Positions 1 to 7,426 of a stretch of 64,000 nt of DNA are shown piece after piece. This stretch comes from Aliivibrio finisterrensis_A (GTDB lineage: Bacteria; Pseudomonadota; Gammaproteobacteria; Enterobacterales; Vibrionaceae): the NCBI RefSeq assembly GCF_004167675.1, contig NZ_SEZQ01000005.1; one strand, written 5' to 3'. The first letter of the stretch is position 1; the number at the start of each line of letters is the position of its first letter. A program made the position numbers and the translations under genes. The notes beneath the pieces are model-generated. The model saw nothing but the letters and a program-made list of their open reading frames with translations, did no database searches and was not told where the DNA came from.

Positions 1-457
1 CAGCACCAAAACGGCGATGATAAGCCTGATTTATTTCACAGACTTGCTCACTAAAGTCATCATCCAGTAACCAATCATCTTCGTCTTCTTCTAAGAATAG
101 AACTTCAAAACGATTACCGCCTAATTGAAGGTAGTCTTTAATGTTTTTACGGTAACGCGCCATGTTATCAGTGCAATCAAATACAGCGACACCATTAATT
201 CGAACCTCTGCATAACGAGAGGCACCACTCATTACTAATTCAATCGCAGGGTAATTTAATAAGGTTTCGTCCACCTCAAAAAATCGCATCACATGCCACT
301 CTTGATCGTTAACTTCAGAAACAGATAATGACGCATAAGCAGAAGCAATACCTTGCTGAATTGGAATATCTTTAATGGGTAATGAGGTCTCACTGAGCGG
401 TGAAACTTGCCACAGCGCTTGCTCATTATTAAGTAAAATTCTTGAATTGACTGACAT
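1..457 (-). CDS. Partial protein with GH2-type sugar-binding-like N-terminal domain
   Basis: This minus-strand frame opens at an ATG at 455-457 behind an AAGGA Shine-Dalgarno and runs off the left edge, so only about 152 N-terminal residues are visible. The middle reads as a beta-sandwich typical of the sugar-binding domain of glycoside hydrolase family 2: motifs MSGASRYAEVRINGVAVF, RYRKNIKDYLQLGGNRFEV, then an acidic stretch FLEEDEDDWLLDDD. No signal peptide is seen, so it is probably cytoplasmic. No catalytic residues fall inside the window. It lies just downstream of rraB, separated by a terminator, so it may be transcribed separately. The domain assignment comes from motif memory only, and the function is unknown. 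Confidence 0.6.
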   Translation of the reverse strand, partial: MSVNSRILLNNEQALWQVSPLSETSLPIKDIPIQQGIASAYASLSVSEVNDQEWHVMRFFEVDETLLNYPAIELVMSGASRYAEVRINGVAVFDCTDNMARYRKNIKDYLQLGGNRFEVLFLEEDEDDWLLDDDFSEQVCEINQAYHRRFGA

Positions 458-466
458 ATTCATCCT

Positions 467-504
467 TAAAAAAATGCCCTAGAAGTGGTTCACATCTAGG
501 GCAT
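467..504 (-). terminator. Rho-independent terminator downstream of rraB
   Basis: An inverted repeat pairs 474-483 (atgccctaga) with 495-504 (tctagggcat) around an 11-nt loop. Read on the minus strand it is followed by a run of seven T. It lies between the rraB stop and the start of the next minus-strand gene. Confidence 0.85.
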
Positions 505-532
505 ATATGTTCTTTTGAGTTTTTGCTACGAA

Positions 533-949
533 TTAATCTTCGTCGCCATCTTCAATAACGTCGTATTCAGCGTCTTCGCCTTCATAGTAAGTACCCCAAC
601 CATCATAGATGATGTCATGCTTTTCAGCTAGGTTTACTAATTTTTCAACTTGAGCATCAATTACATCAGCGTCTAATGCTGAATCCATTACTGCGTCACA
701 GCATAAGATCTTCGCACCGTCTTCGTCTTCTAACTCTTCTGCTTCTAGTACTTCAAAGCCCATTTTAAATGCTTCAACAACCGCATTTTCAAGCGCTTTA
801 AAATCTTCAGCCATTAAATGGTGTTCAATCGCATACAGTGCATCCGGCTCACTACCATCGGCTTTTAGCGACTCAATAATTTCACGCGTTTCCGCTTTTT
901 GCAATTCAAGAAATTGCTCAACCGATAGATATTCATCTTCTTGAGACAT
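533..949 (-). CDS. rraB: Ribonuclease E activity regulator RraB
   Basis: RraB binds RNase E and inhibits its processing activity in the cytoplasm, altering mRNA decay. The protein is small (138 aa) and very acidic. It has the family opening MSQEDEYLSVEQFLELQ, a central GFEVLEAEELEDEDG segment and a C-terminal DGWGTYYEGEDAEYDVIEDGDED-like acidic tail. I chose the ATG at 947-949, behind a GGAG, rather than the GTG-type start five codons upstream, because homologues begin at MSQ. It is transcribed divergently from the arcA remnant/argF region and ends at a strong terminator. The family call is from recognisable sequence. Confidence 0.93.
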   Translation of the reverse strand: MSQEDEYLSVEQFLELQKAETREIIESLKADGSEPDALYAIEHHLMAEDFKALENAVVEAFKMGFEVLEAEELEDEDGAKILCCDAVMDSALDADVIDAQVEKLVNLAEKHDIIYDGWGTYYEGEDAEYDVIEDGDED

Positions 950-1102
950 AGTAAGACTCCACACTGTATTAAATAATAAATGAGTAAGTAGCTATTATAG
1001 CCTGACCAACTCAAATCCCCTAATACTTCAATAATTAAAGAACAATCCCCTCCTATACGGTATTATTTCCCTTACTAGCTGTAGATATTAGAAAGGAATC
1101 TT

Positions 1103-1192
1103 ATGAATAAGCTATTTGTTGGCTCTGAAATTGGTCAATTACGCTGTGTTATTCTTCACCACCCAGAAAAACGGCATTTAGCCTCAATATAA
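1103..1192 (+). pseudogene. arcA: Arginine deiminase (arcA) N-terminal remnant
   Basis: An ATG with a good ribosome-binding site (AAGGA at 1095-1099) opens a 29-codon frame starting MNKLFVGSEIGQLRCVILHH, then PEKRHLASI and a TAA stop. This closely matches the first residues of gamma-proteobacterial arginine deiminase (MxKLFVGSEIGQLRxVxLHxPE). The other roughly 375 residues, including the catalytic Cys and His, are absent. In vibrios arcA commonly sits just upstream of argF, so I read this as a deletion scar. The start signals survive, so a short peptide may still be made. It also abuts the argF operator. No IS was seen at the break. Confidence 0.8.
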
Positions 1193-1197
1193 AATAA

Positions 1198-1236
1198 ATT
1201 AAATATAAATTCACATTATCTGCATTTATATGTTTA
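1198..1236 (+). promoter_or_regulatory. Tandem ARG boxes (ArgR operator) of argF
   Basis: Box 1 (1198-1215, attaaatataaattcaca) matches the ARG-box consensus WNTGAATWWWWATTCANW at every position except the G. Box 2 (1219-1236, tctgcatttatatgttta) is weaker. The boxes are 18 bp each and separated by exactly 3 bp, the canonical arrangement for an ArgR hexamer. They lie 43-81 bp before the argF start, so repression of argF by ArgR plus arginine is expected. Confidence 0.75.
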
Positions 1237-1278
1237 AATGGATTTTATCAGATTAGCATGCATGGCAAGGAGCACACG

Positions 1279-2283
1279 ATGGCCTTTAACTTACGTAATA
1301 GAAATTTTTTAAAACTATTAGATTTTTCCCCTAAAGAGATTGCACATTTACTTGAGCTATCTGCTGAGCTAAAAAAAGCAAAATACGCGGGGTATGAGCA
1401 ACCTCGCCTGTCAGGTAAAAACATTGCACTTATTTTTGAAAAAGCCTCTACTCGCACACGCTGTGCCTTTGAAGTTGCCGCTTTTGATCAAGGAGCAAGA
1501 GTCACTTATCTTGGTCCGTCGGGCTCTCAAATTGGTCAAAAAGAATCGATGAAAGATACCGCACGTGTACTCGGGCGCATGTACGATGGCATCGAATACC
1601 GCGGCTTTGGTCAATCTATTGTTGAAGAACTGGGTGAGCATGCTGGTGTTCCTGTATGGAATGGATTAACTGATGAATTCCATCCAACTCAAATTTTAGC
1701 TGATTTTCTTACTATGCAAGAATATGCAAATGGTAAGCAATTAAACCAACTTACTTTTGCATACCTTGGTGATGCACGTAATAACATGGGAAATTCTCTT
1801 ATGGTTGGTGCCGCTAAAATGGGCATGGAGATCCGCCTTGTTGCACCAAAACAATTTTGGCCAGAAGAGGAACTCGTTGCTCAGTGCCAAGACATTGCGA
1901 AGCAAACAGGGGCTAAAATTGTGCTGACCGAAGAGGTACAACAAGGCGTGAAGAATTGTGATTTCTTATACACTGACGTTTGGGTTTCTATGGGAGAAGC
2001 ACCCGAAGCTTGGGATGATCGTGTCGCCTTAATGACCCCCTATCAAATCAATATGGATGTGATTAAAGCAACCAATAATCCTAACGTAAAATTCATGCAC
2101 TGCCTGCCAGCCTTCCATAATGACGAGACAACAATAGGCAAAGAAATTGCAGATAAATATGGCATGAATGGGCTCGAAGTCACTGATGAAGTCTTTGAAT
2201 CTGACTACTCTATTGTATTTGATGAAGCAGAAAATAGAATGCATACAATCAAGGCTGTTATGGTTGCAACACTAGGGGCTTAA
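1279..2283 (+). CDS. argF: Ornithine carbamoyltransferase ArgF
   Basis: ArgF catalyses carbamoyl phosphate plus L-ornithine to citrulline in arginine biosynthesis, as a cytoplasmic trimer. The protein is 334 aa, the usual length. It has the carbamoyl-phosphate loop STRTR (residues 57-61), HPTQ in the middle, DVWVSMGE (the ornithine-binding SMG loop) and HCLP near residue 273. The start is the ATG at 1279, eight nucleotides after AAGGAG, giving MAFNLRNRNFLKLLDF. An in-frame ATG at 1258 is ignored because it lacks an SD and would add seven non-family residues. Tandem ARG boxes lie upstream. The next operon, pyrBI, uses the same carbamoyl phosphate. Confidence 0.97.
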   Translation: MAFNLRNRNFLKLLDFSPKEIAHLLELSAELKKAKYAGYEQPRLSGKNIALIFEKASTRTRCAFEVAAFDQGARVTYLGPSGSQIGQKESMKDTARVLGRMYDGIEYRGFGQSIVEELGEHAGVPVWNGLTDEFHPTQILADFLTMQEYANGKQLNQLTFAYLGDARNNMGNSLMVGAAKMGMEIRLVAPKQFWPEEELVAQCQDIAKQTGAKIVLTEEVQQGVKNCDFLYTDVWVSMGEAPEAWDDRVALMTPYQINMDVIKATNNPNVKFMHCLPAFHNDETTIGKEIADKYGMNGLEVTDEVFESDYSIVFDEAENRMHTIKAVMVATLGA

Positions 2284-2330
2284 TCCCTCTTGTTTTAAAA
2301 TGTAATCAAAAGAAAATTTGATGCAAACGC

Positions 2331-2358
2331 TTGCTTAGAATTTTGATACGAGTATAAT
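2331..2358 (+). promoter_or_regulatory. Promoter of the pyrLBI operon
   Basis: A perfect TATAAT -10 (2353-2358) is preceded by TTGCTT (2331-2336) with a 16-bp spacer. Transcription would begin near 2365, just ahead of the leader-peptide ORF. Confidence 0.7.
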
Positions 2359-2384
2359 CCCGCGCAATTTATTAGGAAATTGTG

Positions 2385-2474
2385 ATGTTATTGACTTATC
2401 TTCATACAGTGGTTGACCATGTATCTGCACTAGCAAAGTGTGGTGGTCCCCTATTTTTTGAGTTTCCTAATTAA
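2385..2474 (+). CDS. pyrL: pyrBI operon leader peptide PyrL
   Basis: This is a 29-codon ORF with an AGGA Shine-Dalgarno, between the pyrB promoter and an intrinsic terminator. The peptide is MLLTYLHTVVDHVSALAKCG then GPLFFEFPN. The 3' codons (cta ttt ttt gag ttt) form the U-rich pausing stretch typical of UTP-sensed attenuation. Known enterobacterial pyrBI works this way: when UTP is low, polymerase pauses, the coupled ribosome reaches the terminator stem and blocks it. The arrangement here, with the stop 9 bp before the stem, fits that mechanism. The peptide itself need have no function. Confidence 0.75.
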   Translation: MLLTYLHTVVDHVSALAKCGGPLFFEFPN

Positions 2475-2483
2475 CGATTTTTT

Positions 2484-2515
2484 AAAGCCTCCTATTTTAT
2501 AGGGGGCTTTTTTTT
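2484..2515 (+). terminator. pyrBI attenuator (intrinsic terminator)
   Basis: A 12-bp stem pairs 2484-2495 (aaagcctcctat) with 2499-2510 (atagggggcttt, one G-U pair) around a 3-nt loop, followed by a continuous T run to 2515. It sits between the pyrL stop and the pyrB start, which is the attenuator position. Confidence 0.88.
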
Positions 2516-2550
2516 GACTTCAATATGATAAATAAAAGGGAAGAGAGACT

Positions 2551-3480
2551 ATGGCTAACTCGCTATACCAAAAGCACATCCTTTCTATTCCAGAACTTTC
2601 TCGTCAAGAGTTAGAACTGATTGTAGAAACTGCAGGGAACATTAAAAAAGAACCTCAACCTGATTTATTAAAAAATAAAGTGGTTGCTAGCTGTTTTTTT
2701 GAAGCGTCAACTCGTACCCGTCTTTCTTTTGAAACCGCAATTCAACGCTTAGGTGGCTCTGTTATCGGTTTTGATACTGCAGGCAATACTTCCCTTGCTC
2801 AAAAAGGTGAAACACTGGCTGATTCTGTTCAAGTGATTACCTCTTATGTTGATGCTTATGTTATGCGTCATCCAAAAGAAGGGGCTGCACGTTTAGCTTC
2901 TGAATTCTCTAACGGTACTCCAGTTATTAATGCGGGCGATGGTGCAAACCAACACCCGACGCAAACACTATTAGACTTATACACCATCTATGAAACCCAA
3001 GGCCGTTTAGATAATCTAAACATCGCTTTTGTAGGGGATTTAAAATACGGTCGTACCGTTCATTCATTAACCCAAGCATTAGCAAAATTTAATGGTATTA
3101 AGTTCTTCTTTATCGCACCTGAAGTCTTAGCAATGCCAGATTATATCTGTGAAGAGTTAGACGAACTTGGTATTGAATATCAACTGCTAAATGGCATGGA
3201 TGAAGCGATTCCTGAGTTAGATATTCTGTATATGACTCGCGTTCAAAAAGAACGCTTTGATGAATCAGAATACGCGCACATTAAATCTGCTTATATTCTT
3301 TCTGCGCAAGATTTACAGTCAGCTCGTAGCAACCTAAAAGTGCTTCACCCACTACCTCGTGTTGATGAGATTGATACTGATGTTGATAGCACGCCGTATG
3401 CTTACTATTTCCAACAAGCAGAAAATGGCGTTTACGCTCGACAAGCTTTATTAGCTCTTGTTCTTAACGAAACACTTTAG
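2551..3480 (+). CDS. pyrB: Aspartate carbamoyltransferase catalytic subunit PyrB
   Basis: PyrB is the catalytic chain of aspartate transcarbamoylase: carbamoyl phosphate plus aspartate to carbamoyl aspartate, the committed step of pyrimidine synthesis. It is 309 aa (E. coli 311). It shows the carbamoyl-phosphate motif STRTR (53-57), GDGANQHPTQTLLDLYTI, MTRVQKERF and the HPLPR aspartate-domain motif. It starts at 2551 behind GGGAAGAGAG. It is followed after 12 bp by pyrI, so the dodecameric CTP-inhibited c6r6 holoenzyme is expected. Expression should be set by the upstream attenuator. Confidence 0.98.
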   Translation: MANSLYQKHILSIPELSRQELELIVETAGNIKKEPQPDLLKNKVVASCFFEASTRTRLSFETAIQRLGGSVIGFDTAGNTSLAQKGETLADSVQVITSYVDAYVMRHPKEGAARLASEFSNGTPVINAGDGANQHPTQTLLDLYTIYETQGRLDNLNIAFVGDLKYGRTVHSLTQALAKFNGIKFFFIAPEVLAMPDYICEELDELGIEYQLLNGMDEAIPELDILYMTRVQKERFDESEYAHIKSAYILSAQDLQSARSNLKVLHPLPRVDEIDTDVDSTPYAYYFQQAENGVYARQALLALVLNETL

Positions 3481-3492
3481 GGAGAAATGATG

Positions 3493-3957
3493 ATGCCTAA
3501 CAAAACTCAATTACGCGTTGAAGCAATTAATAACGGTACGGTAATCGATCACATCCCGGCAAACATTGGGGTGAAGGTACTTAAACTGTTTCAAATGGAT
3601 AAGACAGCAGAGCGAGTGACGATTGGTTTAAACCTTCCCTCTTCTGCGTTAGGAGCGAAAGATTTACTGAAAATTGAAAATACGTTTGTCACGCCAGAGC
3701 AAGCGAGCAAATTGTCATTATATGCGCCACACGCAACAGTAAATCAAATTGAAAATTATGAGGTCGTGAAAAAAATCCCTCTTGTTCTTCCTTCACAAAT
3801 TACTGGGGTATTCGAGTGCCCAAACAGTAACTGTATTACTCATGGTGAGCCGGTTGATAGCAGTTTTAAAGTTATCACTAAAAAAGATGATATCCATTTA
3901 AAATGCAAATACTGTGAAAAAGTATATTCACGCGAAGTGGTTACTGATTTAAATTAA
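3493..3957 (+). CDS. pyrI: Aspartate carbamoyltransferase regulatory subunit PyrI
   Basis: PyrI binds the allosteric nucleotides (ATP, CTP) and links the PyrB trimers. It has the N-terminal nucleotide-binding domain (TVIDHIPANIGVKVLKLF) and a C-terminal zinc domain with four cysteines in CPNSNC and CKYC (109, 114, 138, 141). Three consecutive ATGs (3487, 3490, 3493) follow GGAG. I prefer the third because its spacing to the SD is 8 nt and its cysteine numbering equals that of E. coli. Using the first would add two Met. It is the last gene of the operon, followed by repeat copy A and a terminator. Confidence 0.96.
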   Translation: MPNKTQLRVEAINNGTVIDHIPANIGVKVLKLFQMDKTAERVTIGLNLPSSALGAKDLLKIENTFVTPEQASKLSLYAPHATVNQIENYEVVKKIPLVLPSQITGVFECPNSNCITHGEPVDSSFKVITKKDDIHLKCKYCEKVYSREVVTDLN

Positions 3958-3961
3958 TCTC

Positions 3962-4123
3962 ATACCAATATAATTAATTAGATGATCTATTTATTACGCA
4001 GGAAAATCGCTTAAGAATAAGGCAAAAATTCTTATAAGTAGTTATTCTACAATAAAAATTTTTAACGAAATTATTAAGTGATTTAACCAGTAATAATGAT
4101 CAGATAATTACTGGAATTGGTAT
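3962..4123 (+). repeat. 162-bp dispersed repeat, copy A (diverged)
   Basis: This is an AT-rich non-coding element bounded by ATACCAAT and its complement ATTGGTAT. Its length (162 bp) is exactly that of copies B and C. Internal blocks are shared in the same order with B, for example ACGCAGGAAAATCG against GCGTAGGAAAAATCG, then AAGGCA, and GATCAGATAATTA near the right end. It is clearly more diverged than B and C are from each other. It lies in the pyrI 3' region before the terminator and so may be transcribed. No ORF is present, so it looks like a MITE-type element. Confidence 0.7.
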
Positions 4124-4145
4124 CATACTTAGTTCAATATTTTTC

Positions 4146-4171
4146 AGCCTCAGATCTTCTGGGGCTTTTTT
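4146..4171 (+). terminator. Rho-independent terminator of pyrLBI
   Basis: Stem 4146-4154 (agcctcaga) pairs with 4158-4166 (tctggggct, one G-U), followed by a T6 tract. It is placed after repeat copy A and before ridA. Confidence 0.82.
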
Positions 4172-4236
4172 ATTGATAAGGTTTGTTTTATATTGGATTT
4201 ATTGAACCTAATACCAATCAAAAAGGAATCATTACA

Positions 4237-4626
4237 ATGACTAAAGTTCTTCATACAGACAATGCACCAGCTGCAATTGGCCCATACATTCAAGGTGTTG
4301 ATCTTGGTAATATGGTACTAACTTCAGGCCAAATCCCTGTAAACCCTGCGACAGGTGAAGTGTCTGATGATATTGCAGAGCAAGCTCGCCAATCTTTAGA
4401 GAACGTTAAGGCCGTTGTAGAGGCTTCAGGCCTAACGGTATCTGACATTGTAAAAATGACCGTTTTCGTAAAAGATCTGAATGACTTTGGCACAGTAAAC
4501 GAAGTGTATGGCAACTTCTTTGATGAGCATAAAGTAGCGAACTACCCTGCACGTTCTTGTGTTGAAGTCGCTCGTCTTCCAAAAGATGTTGGTATTGAGA
4601 TTGAAGCGATTGCTGTTCGCAAATAA
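4237..4626 (+). CDS. ridA: 2-iminobutanoate/2-iminopropanoate deaminase RidA
   Basis: RidA (YjgF/YER057c/UK114 family) hydrolyses reactive enamine/imine intermediates released by PLP enzymes such as threonine dehydratase. It acts as a cytoplasmic trimer. The 129-residue length is typical. The family signatures are NAPAAIGPYIQGVDLGNMV, TSGQIPVNPATGE and the C-terminal block PARSCVEVARLPKDVGIEIE, whose Arg contacts the substrate carboxylate. The start at 4237 follows AAGGA; the upstream in-frame extension is non-homologous. It follows pyrBI as in many gamma-proteobacteria, but a terminator separates them, so it probably has its own promoter. Confidence 0.95.
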   Translation: MTKVLHTDNAPAAIGPYIQGVDLGNMVLTSGQIPVNPATGEVSDDIAEQARQSLENVKAVVEASGLTVSDIVKMTVFVKDLNDFGTVNEVYGNFFDEHKVANYPARSCVEVARLPKDVGIEIEAIAVRK

Positions 4627-4653
4627 TTAACACCAGCAATGCAGTAAATCAAG

Positions 4654-4693
4654 TAAGGCAGCTATTGGGATCTCTAATCTCTGCCTTATTTTT
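4654..4693 (+). terminator. Terminator after ridA
   Basis: Stem TAAGGCAG (4654-4661) pairs with CTGCCTTA (4681-4688), followed by TTTTT. It lies between the convergent ridA and idi genes. Confidence 0.6.
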
Positions 4694-4718
4694 ATGCCAA
4701 TACAATTAATTCTATAGC

Positions 4719-5258
4719 CTATTTAGATAGATATTGTGTCGCTTTATCAAAAACCGTTTCAAACCATACAGAAAATACAGCAGGATTATTTGTTAATTCT
4801 TGCTTAATACGGCTTTGTCTCCACCACTGAATATCACTCACTTCATCAGGATTCAGCGTAAATTCCACATCAGGTGTATTCGCCAGTAATATGTAGTCTT
4901 GCTCATGTTCACTCAATCCATTCTCCAACTCAGCTTGATAAATAAACCAACCTAGATTTTCAAACACATTAGCGTTAACACTCGTAATACCTATCTCTTC
5001 TTCCAATCGTCTCTCGCCAGCAAGCTCGACCGATTCATGTAATCTTGGATGAGAGCAACAAGTATTACTCCACTTTCCTTTACTGTGATATTTACAGTCT
5101 GCACGCTTCTGTAATAGAAATTCATACTCATCTTCTGTTTTTCGATACAGCAAAACGGAAAAAGCCAAGTGCAATAACCCTTTTTGGTGGGCTTCTAGCT
5201 TTTCCATGGTCCCAATGGTTTCACCTTGTTGATTTACAAGGATAACTTGTTCAGTCAT
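4719..5258 (-). CDS. idi: Isopentenyl-diphosphate delta-isomerase, type I
   Basis: Idi interconverts IPP and DMAPP, the isoprenoid building blocks. It is a 179-aa Nudix-fold protein with the opening TEQVILVNQQGETIGTMEKLEAH. The active-site cysteine is in NTCCSHP (Cys68 aligns with the E. coli catalytic Cys), the Nudix-like helix is ERRLEEEIGI, and the catalytic acidic cluster is SEHEQD. I start at the ATG at 5258; an in-frame GTG five codons upstream is possible and neither has a strong SD. It stands alone between ridA (convergent) and plsC. Its last codons overlap a sequence resembling one end of the 162-bp repeat. Confidence 0.92.
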   Translation of the reverse strand: MTEQVILVNQQGETIGTMEKLEAHQKGLLHLAFSVLLYRKTEDEYEFLLQKRADCKYHSKGKWSNTCCSHPRLHESVELAGERRLEEEIGITSVNANVFENLGWFIYQAELENGLSEHEQDYILLANTPDVEFTLNPDEVSDIQWWRQSRIKQELTNNPAVFSVWFETVFDKATQYLSK

Positions 5259-5331
5259 TTTTATTCTACACACTAAAGAAAAAGGGCATATAGCAAGCCA
5301 TACACCCCTTAATAATTATTATAATTAAAAT

Positions 5332-6057
5332 TTAAGCTTGGTTACGCTCGGCAACTTCTTTATTTAATTCTTCTAGCTTAACTTTCATTTGTTCACGACA
5401 TTCGTTTGCAAAATCACGAACGTTATTTTTGTCGTAACCGTCAGTACTTATTGGAGGTAAAATTTCAACAATAACAGTGCCGTTATTCCAACGATTTAAT
5501 TTAACGCCATCAGTGCTACTACATACAATTGGAGTTACTGGTACTTCAGCAGCAAGCGCGGCATGAAATGCGCCAGTTTTAAATGGCAATAAGCCACGAC
5601 CTCGTGAACGAGTACCCTCTGGAAACATCCAAACAGACACATTACGTTTTTTAATATTGTCAGCAACTTGAGCAATCGTACCCACCGCTTTGCTACGATT
5701 GTTACGGTCAATCAAGATATTACCAGTGATCCAATATAACTGACCAAACAGTGGCATCCACGCTAAGCTCTTTTTACCAACCGTTACTGTACGAGGCTGG
5801 ATAGCACCAGAAACAGTAAATAGATCCCAGTTATTCTGGTGATTGGCAATGTACAAACTTGGGCCTGCATTTTTTACACTATCAGGAACGCGCACTTCCA
5901 GTTTAATGCCAAACACTCGTGACATACGAGCAAACCACAAGCCAAACGTATAAACGTGTTTTGGATTTCGTGGGCTAAGTAAACAATAGCCACAACCAAA
6001 TACAAACGTAAAGACAGCAAAGATAGCCAAAGCAATTAGGCGTAACAATGCGATCAT
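5332..6057 (-). CDS. plsC: 1-acyl-sn-glycerol-3-phosphate acyltransferase PlsC
   Basis: PlsC acylates lysophosphatidic acid to phosphatidic acid at the inner membrane, a core step in phospholipid synthesis. It has 241 residues (E. coli 245). The N-terminal membrane segment (IALLRLIALAIFAVFTFVFG) is followed by the acyltransferase HX4D motif in NHQNNWD (His73, Asp78) and FPEGTRSRGRG (145-155). The start is the ATG at 6057, behind AGGAGAAA; the upstream in-frame extension would add 25 non-family residues. It is separated from murA by a terminator hairpin that ends close to its RBS. Confidence 0.95.
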   Translation of the reverse strand: MIALLRLIALAIFAVFTFVFGCGYCLLSPRNPKHVYTFGLWFARMSRVFGIKLEVRVPDSVKNAGPSLYIANHQNNWDLFTVSGAIQPRTVTVGKKSLAWMPLFGQLYWITGNILIDRNNRSKAVGTIAQVADNIKKRNVSVWMFPEGTRSRGRGLLPFKTGAFHAALAAEVPVTPIVCSSTDGVKLNRWNNGTVIVEILPPISTDGYDKNNVRDFANECREQMKVKLEELNKEVAERNQA

Positions 6058-6080
6058 AAGTGTTTCTCCTACATACAAAC

Positions 6081-6112
6081 AATAAAAAACCGGGTCATTA
6101 TATACCCGGTTT
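6081..6112 (-). terminator. Rho-independent terminator after murA
   Basis: Stem AAACCGGGT (6087-6095) pairs with ACCCGGTTT (6104-6112). On the minus strand it runs into GTTTTTTATT. It ends murA transcription just ahead of plsC. Confidence 0.85.
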
Positions 6113-6145
6113 CCGCTTAGCTTTTTTAGCAAACTAATCTATTGA

Positions 6146-7414
6146 TTAGATTTCGCTGCTACGAACTCTTTCGATATTCGCGCCTAATGCGGTTAACTTA
6201 TCTTCGATCTTATCATAACCACGGTCGATATGATAAATACGATCAACAATTGTTTCACCTTTCGCTATACAACCAGCAATAACAAGGCTTGCAGAGGCAC
6301 GTAAATCCGTCGCCATCACTTGAGCACCACTTAAACCGTCAGTATCGCCACAAATAGCGGTATTACCTTCGATCTCAGCATGAGCGCCCATGCGTTGCAG
6401 TTCAGGAATATGCATGAAACGGTTTTCAAAAATCGTTTCAGTAATAATACCAGGGCCTTTTGCCATCATGTTTAACAAAGTAAACTGTGCTTGCATGTCT
6501 GTTGGGAATGCAGGGTGTGGTGCCGTACGGATATTTACCGCTTTAAGCTCACGTCCAGTCATATCCAGGCTAATCCAATCTTCACCCGTTTCAACTTTTG
6601 CACCGGCTTCTTCAAGCTTAGCAAGAACAGCTTCAAGTAGATGCGCTTTTGTGTTCTTACAAACAATTTTACCGCCTGATACAGCAGCAGCAACTAAGAA
6701 AGTCCCCGTTTCAATACGGTCAGCAACCACTTCATGATAACCACCACCAAGACGCTCTACGCCTTCGATAGTAATGGTATCTGTACCCATGCCTGATACT
6801 TTCGCACCAATCGCATTTAGGAAGTTAGCAGTATCAACAATTTCAGGTTCACGCGCTGCGTTTTCTAAAATAGTTTTACCTTCAGCCAATGTTGCTGCAC
6901 ACATTACAGTGATTGTTGCACCAACACTTACCTTATCCATTACGATATGAGCGCCTTTCAGACGACCATCAACTTCCGCTTTAACGTAGCCTTCTTCAAG
7001 CTTAATCGTTGCACCAAGTTGCTCAAGTCCGTGGATATGAAGATCAACAGGACGAGCACCGATAGCACAACCACCAGGTAACGACACTTGGCCCTTACCA
7101 AAGCGAGCAACTAATGGACCAAGCGCCCAAATTGATGCACGCATTGTTTTCACAAGGTCATAAGGCGCACAGAAATCATTAACGCCGCTAGCATCAATAT
7201 GAACTGAACCATTACGAGAAGTTTTAGCGCCTAGGCGTTGTAACAACTCCATAGTTGTATCTACATCGCGTAATTTTGGAACGTTTGCAACTTCTACTGG
7301 TTCTTCAGCCAGCAGTGCTGCAAATAAAATTGGCAGTGCAGCATTTTTTGCACCAGAAATCGTAACTTCTCCAGAAAGTGGTTGTTCACTTCCTTGAATT
7401 CGAAACTTATACAT
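6146..7414 (-). CDS. murA: UDP-N-acetylglucosamine 1-carboxyvinyltransferase MurA
   Basis: MurA transfers enolpyruvate from PEP to UDP-GlcNAc, the first committed step of peptidoglycan synthesis in the cytoplasm. It is 422 aa (E. coli 419) with the EPT fold. Visible landmarks are the opening MYKFRIQGSEQPLSGEVTISG, SGAKNAALPILFA (with the catalytic Lys), and the fosfomycin-target loop LPGGCAIGARP with the active-site Cys at 116. The ATG at 7414 follows AGAGG. It sits 12 bp downstream of ibaG as the last gene of the mla cluster, as in E. coli, and is closed by a terminator. Confidence 0.98.
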   Translation of the reverse strand: MYKFRIQGSEQPLSGEVTISGAKNAALPILFAALLAEEPVEVANVPKLRDVDTTMELLQRLGAKTSRNGSVHIDASGVNDFCAPYDLVKTMRASIWALGPLVARFGKGQVSLPGGCAIGARPVDLHIHGLEQLGATIKLEEGYVKAEVDGRLKGAHIVMDKVSVGATITVMCAATLAEGKTILENAAREPEIVDTANFLNAIGAKVSGMGTDTITIEGVERLGGGYHEVVADRIETGTFLVAAAVSGGKIVCKNTKAHLLEAVLAKLEEAGAKVETGEDWISLDMTGRELKAVNIRTAPHPAFPTDMQAQFTLLNMMAKGPGIITETIFENRFMHIPELQRMGAHAEIEGNTAICGDTDGLSGAQVMATDLRASASLVIAGCIAKGETIVDRIYHIDRGYDKIEDKLTALGANIERVRSSEI

Positions 7415-7426
7415 TCAAAGGACCTC

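Noticed and set aside
1258..1278. Earlier in-frame ATG for ArgF (MHGKEHT extension)
   Set aside because: AAGGAG is placed for the ATG at 1279, and homologues begin MAFNLRNRNF; the extension overlaps the Shine-Dalgarno itself.
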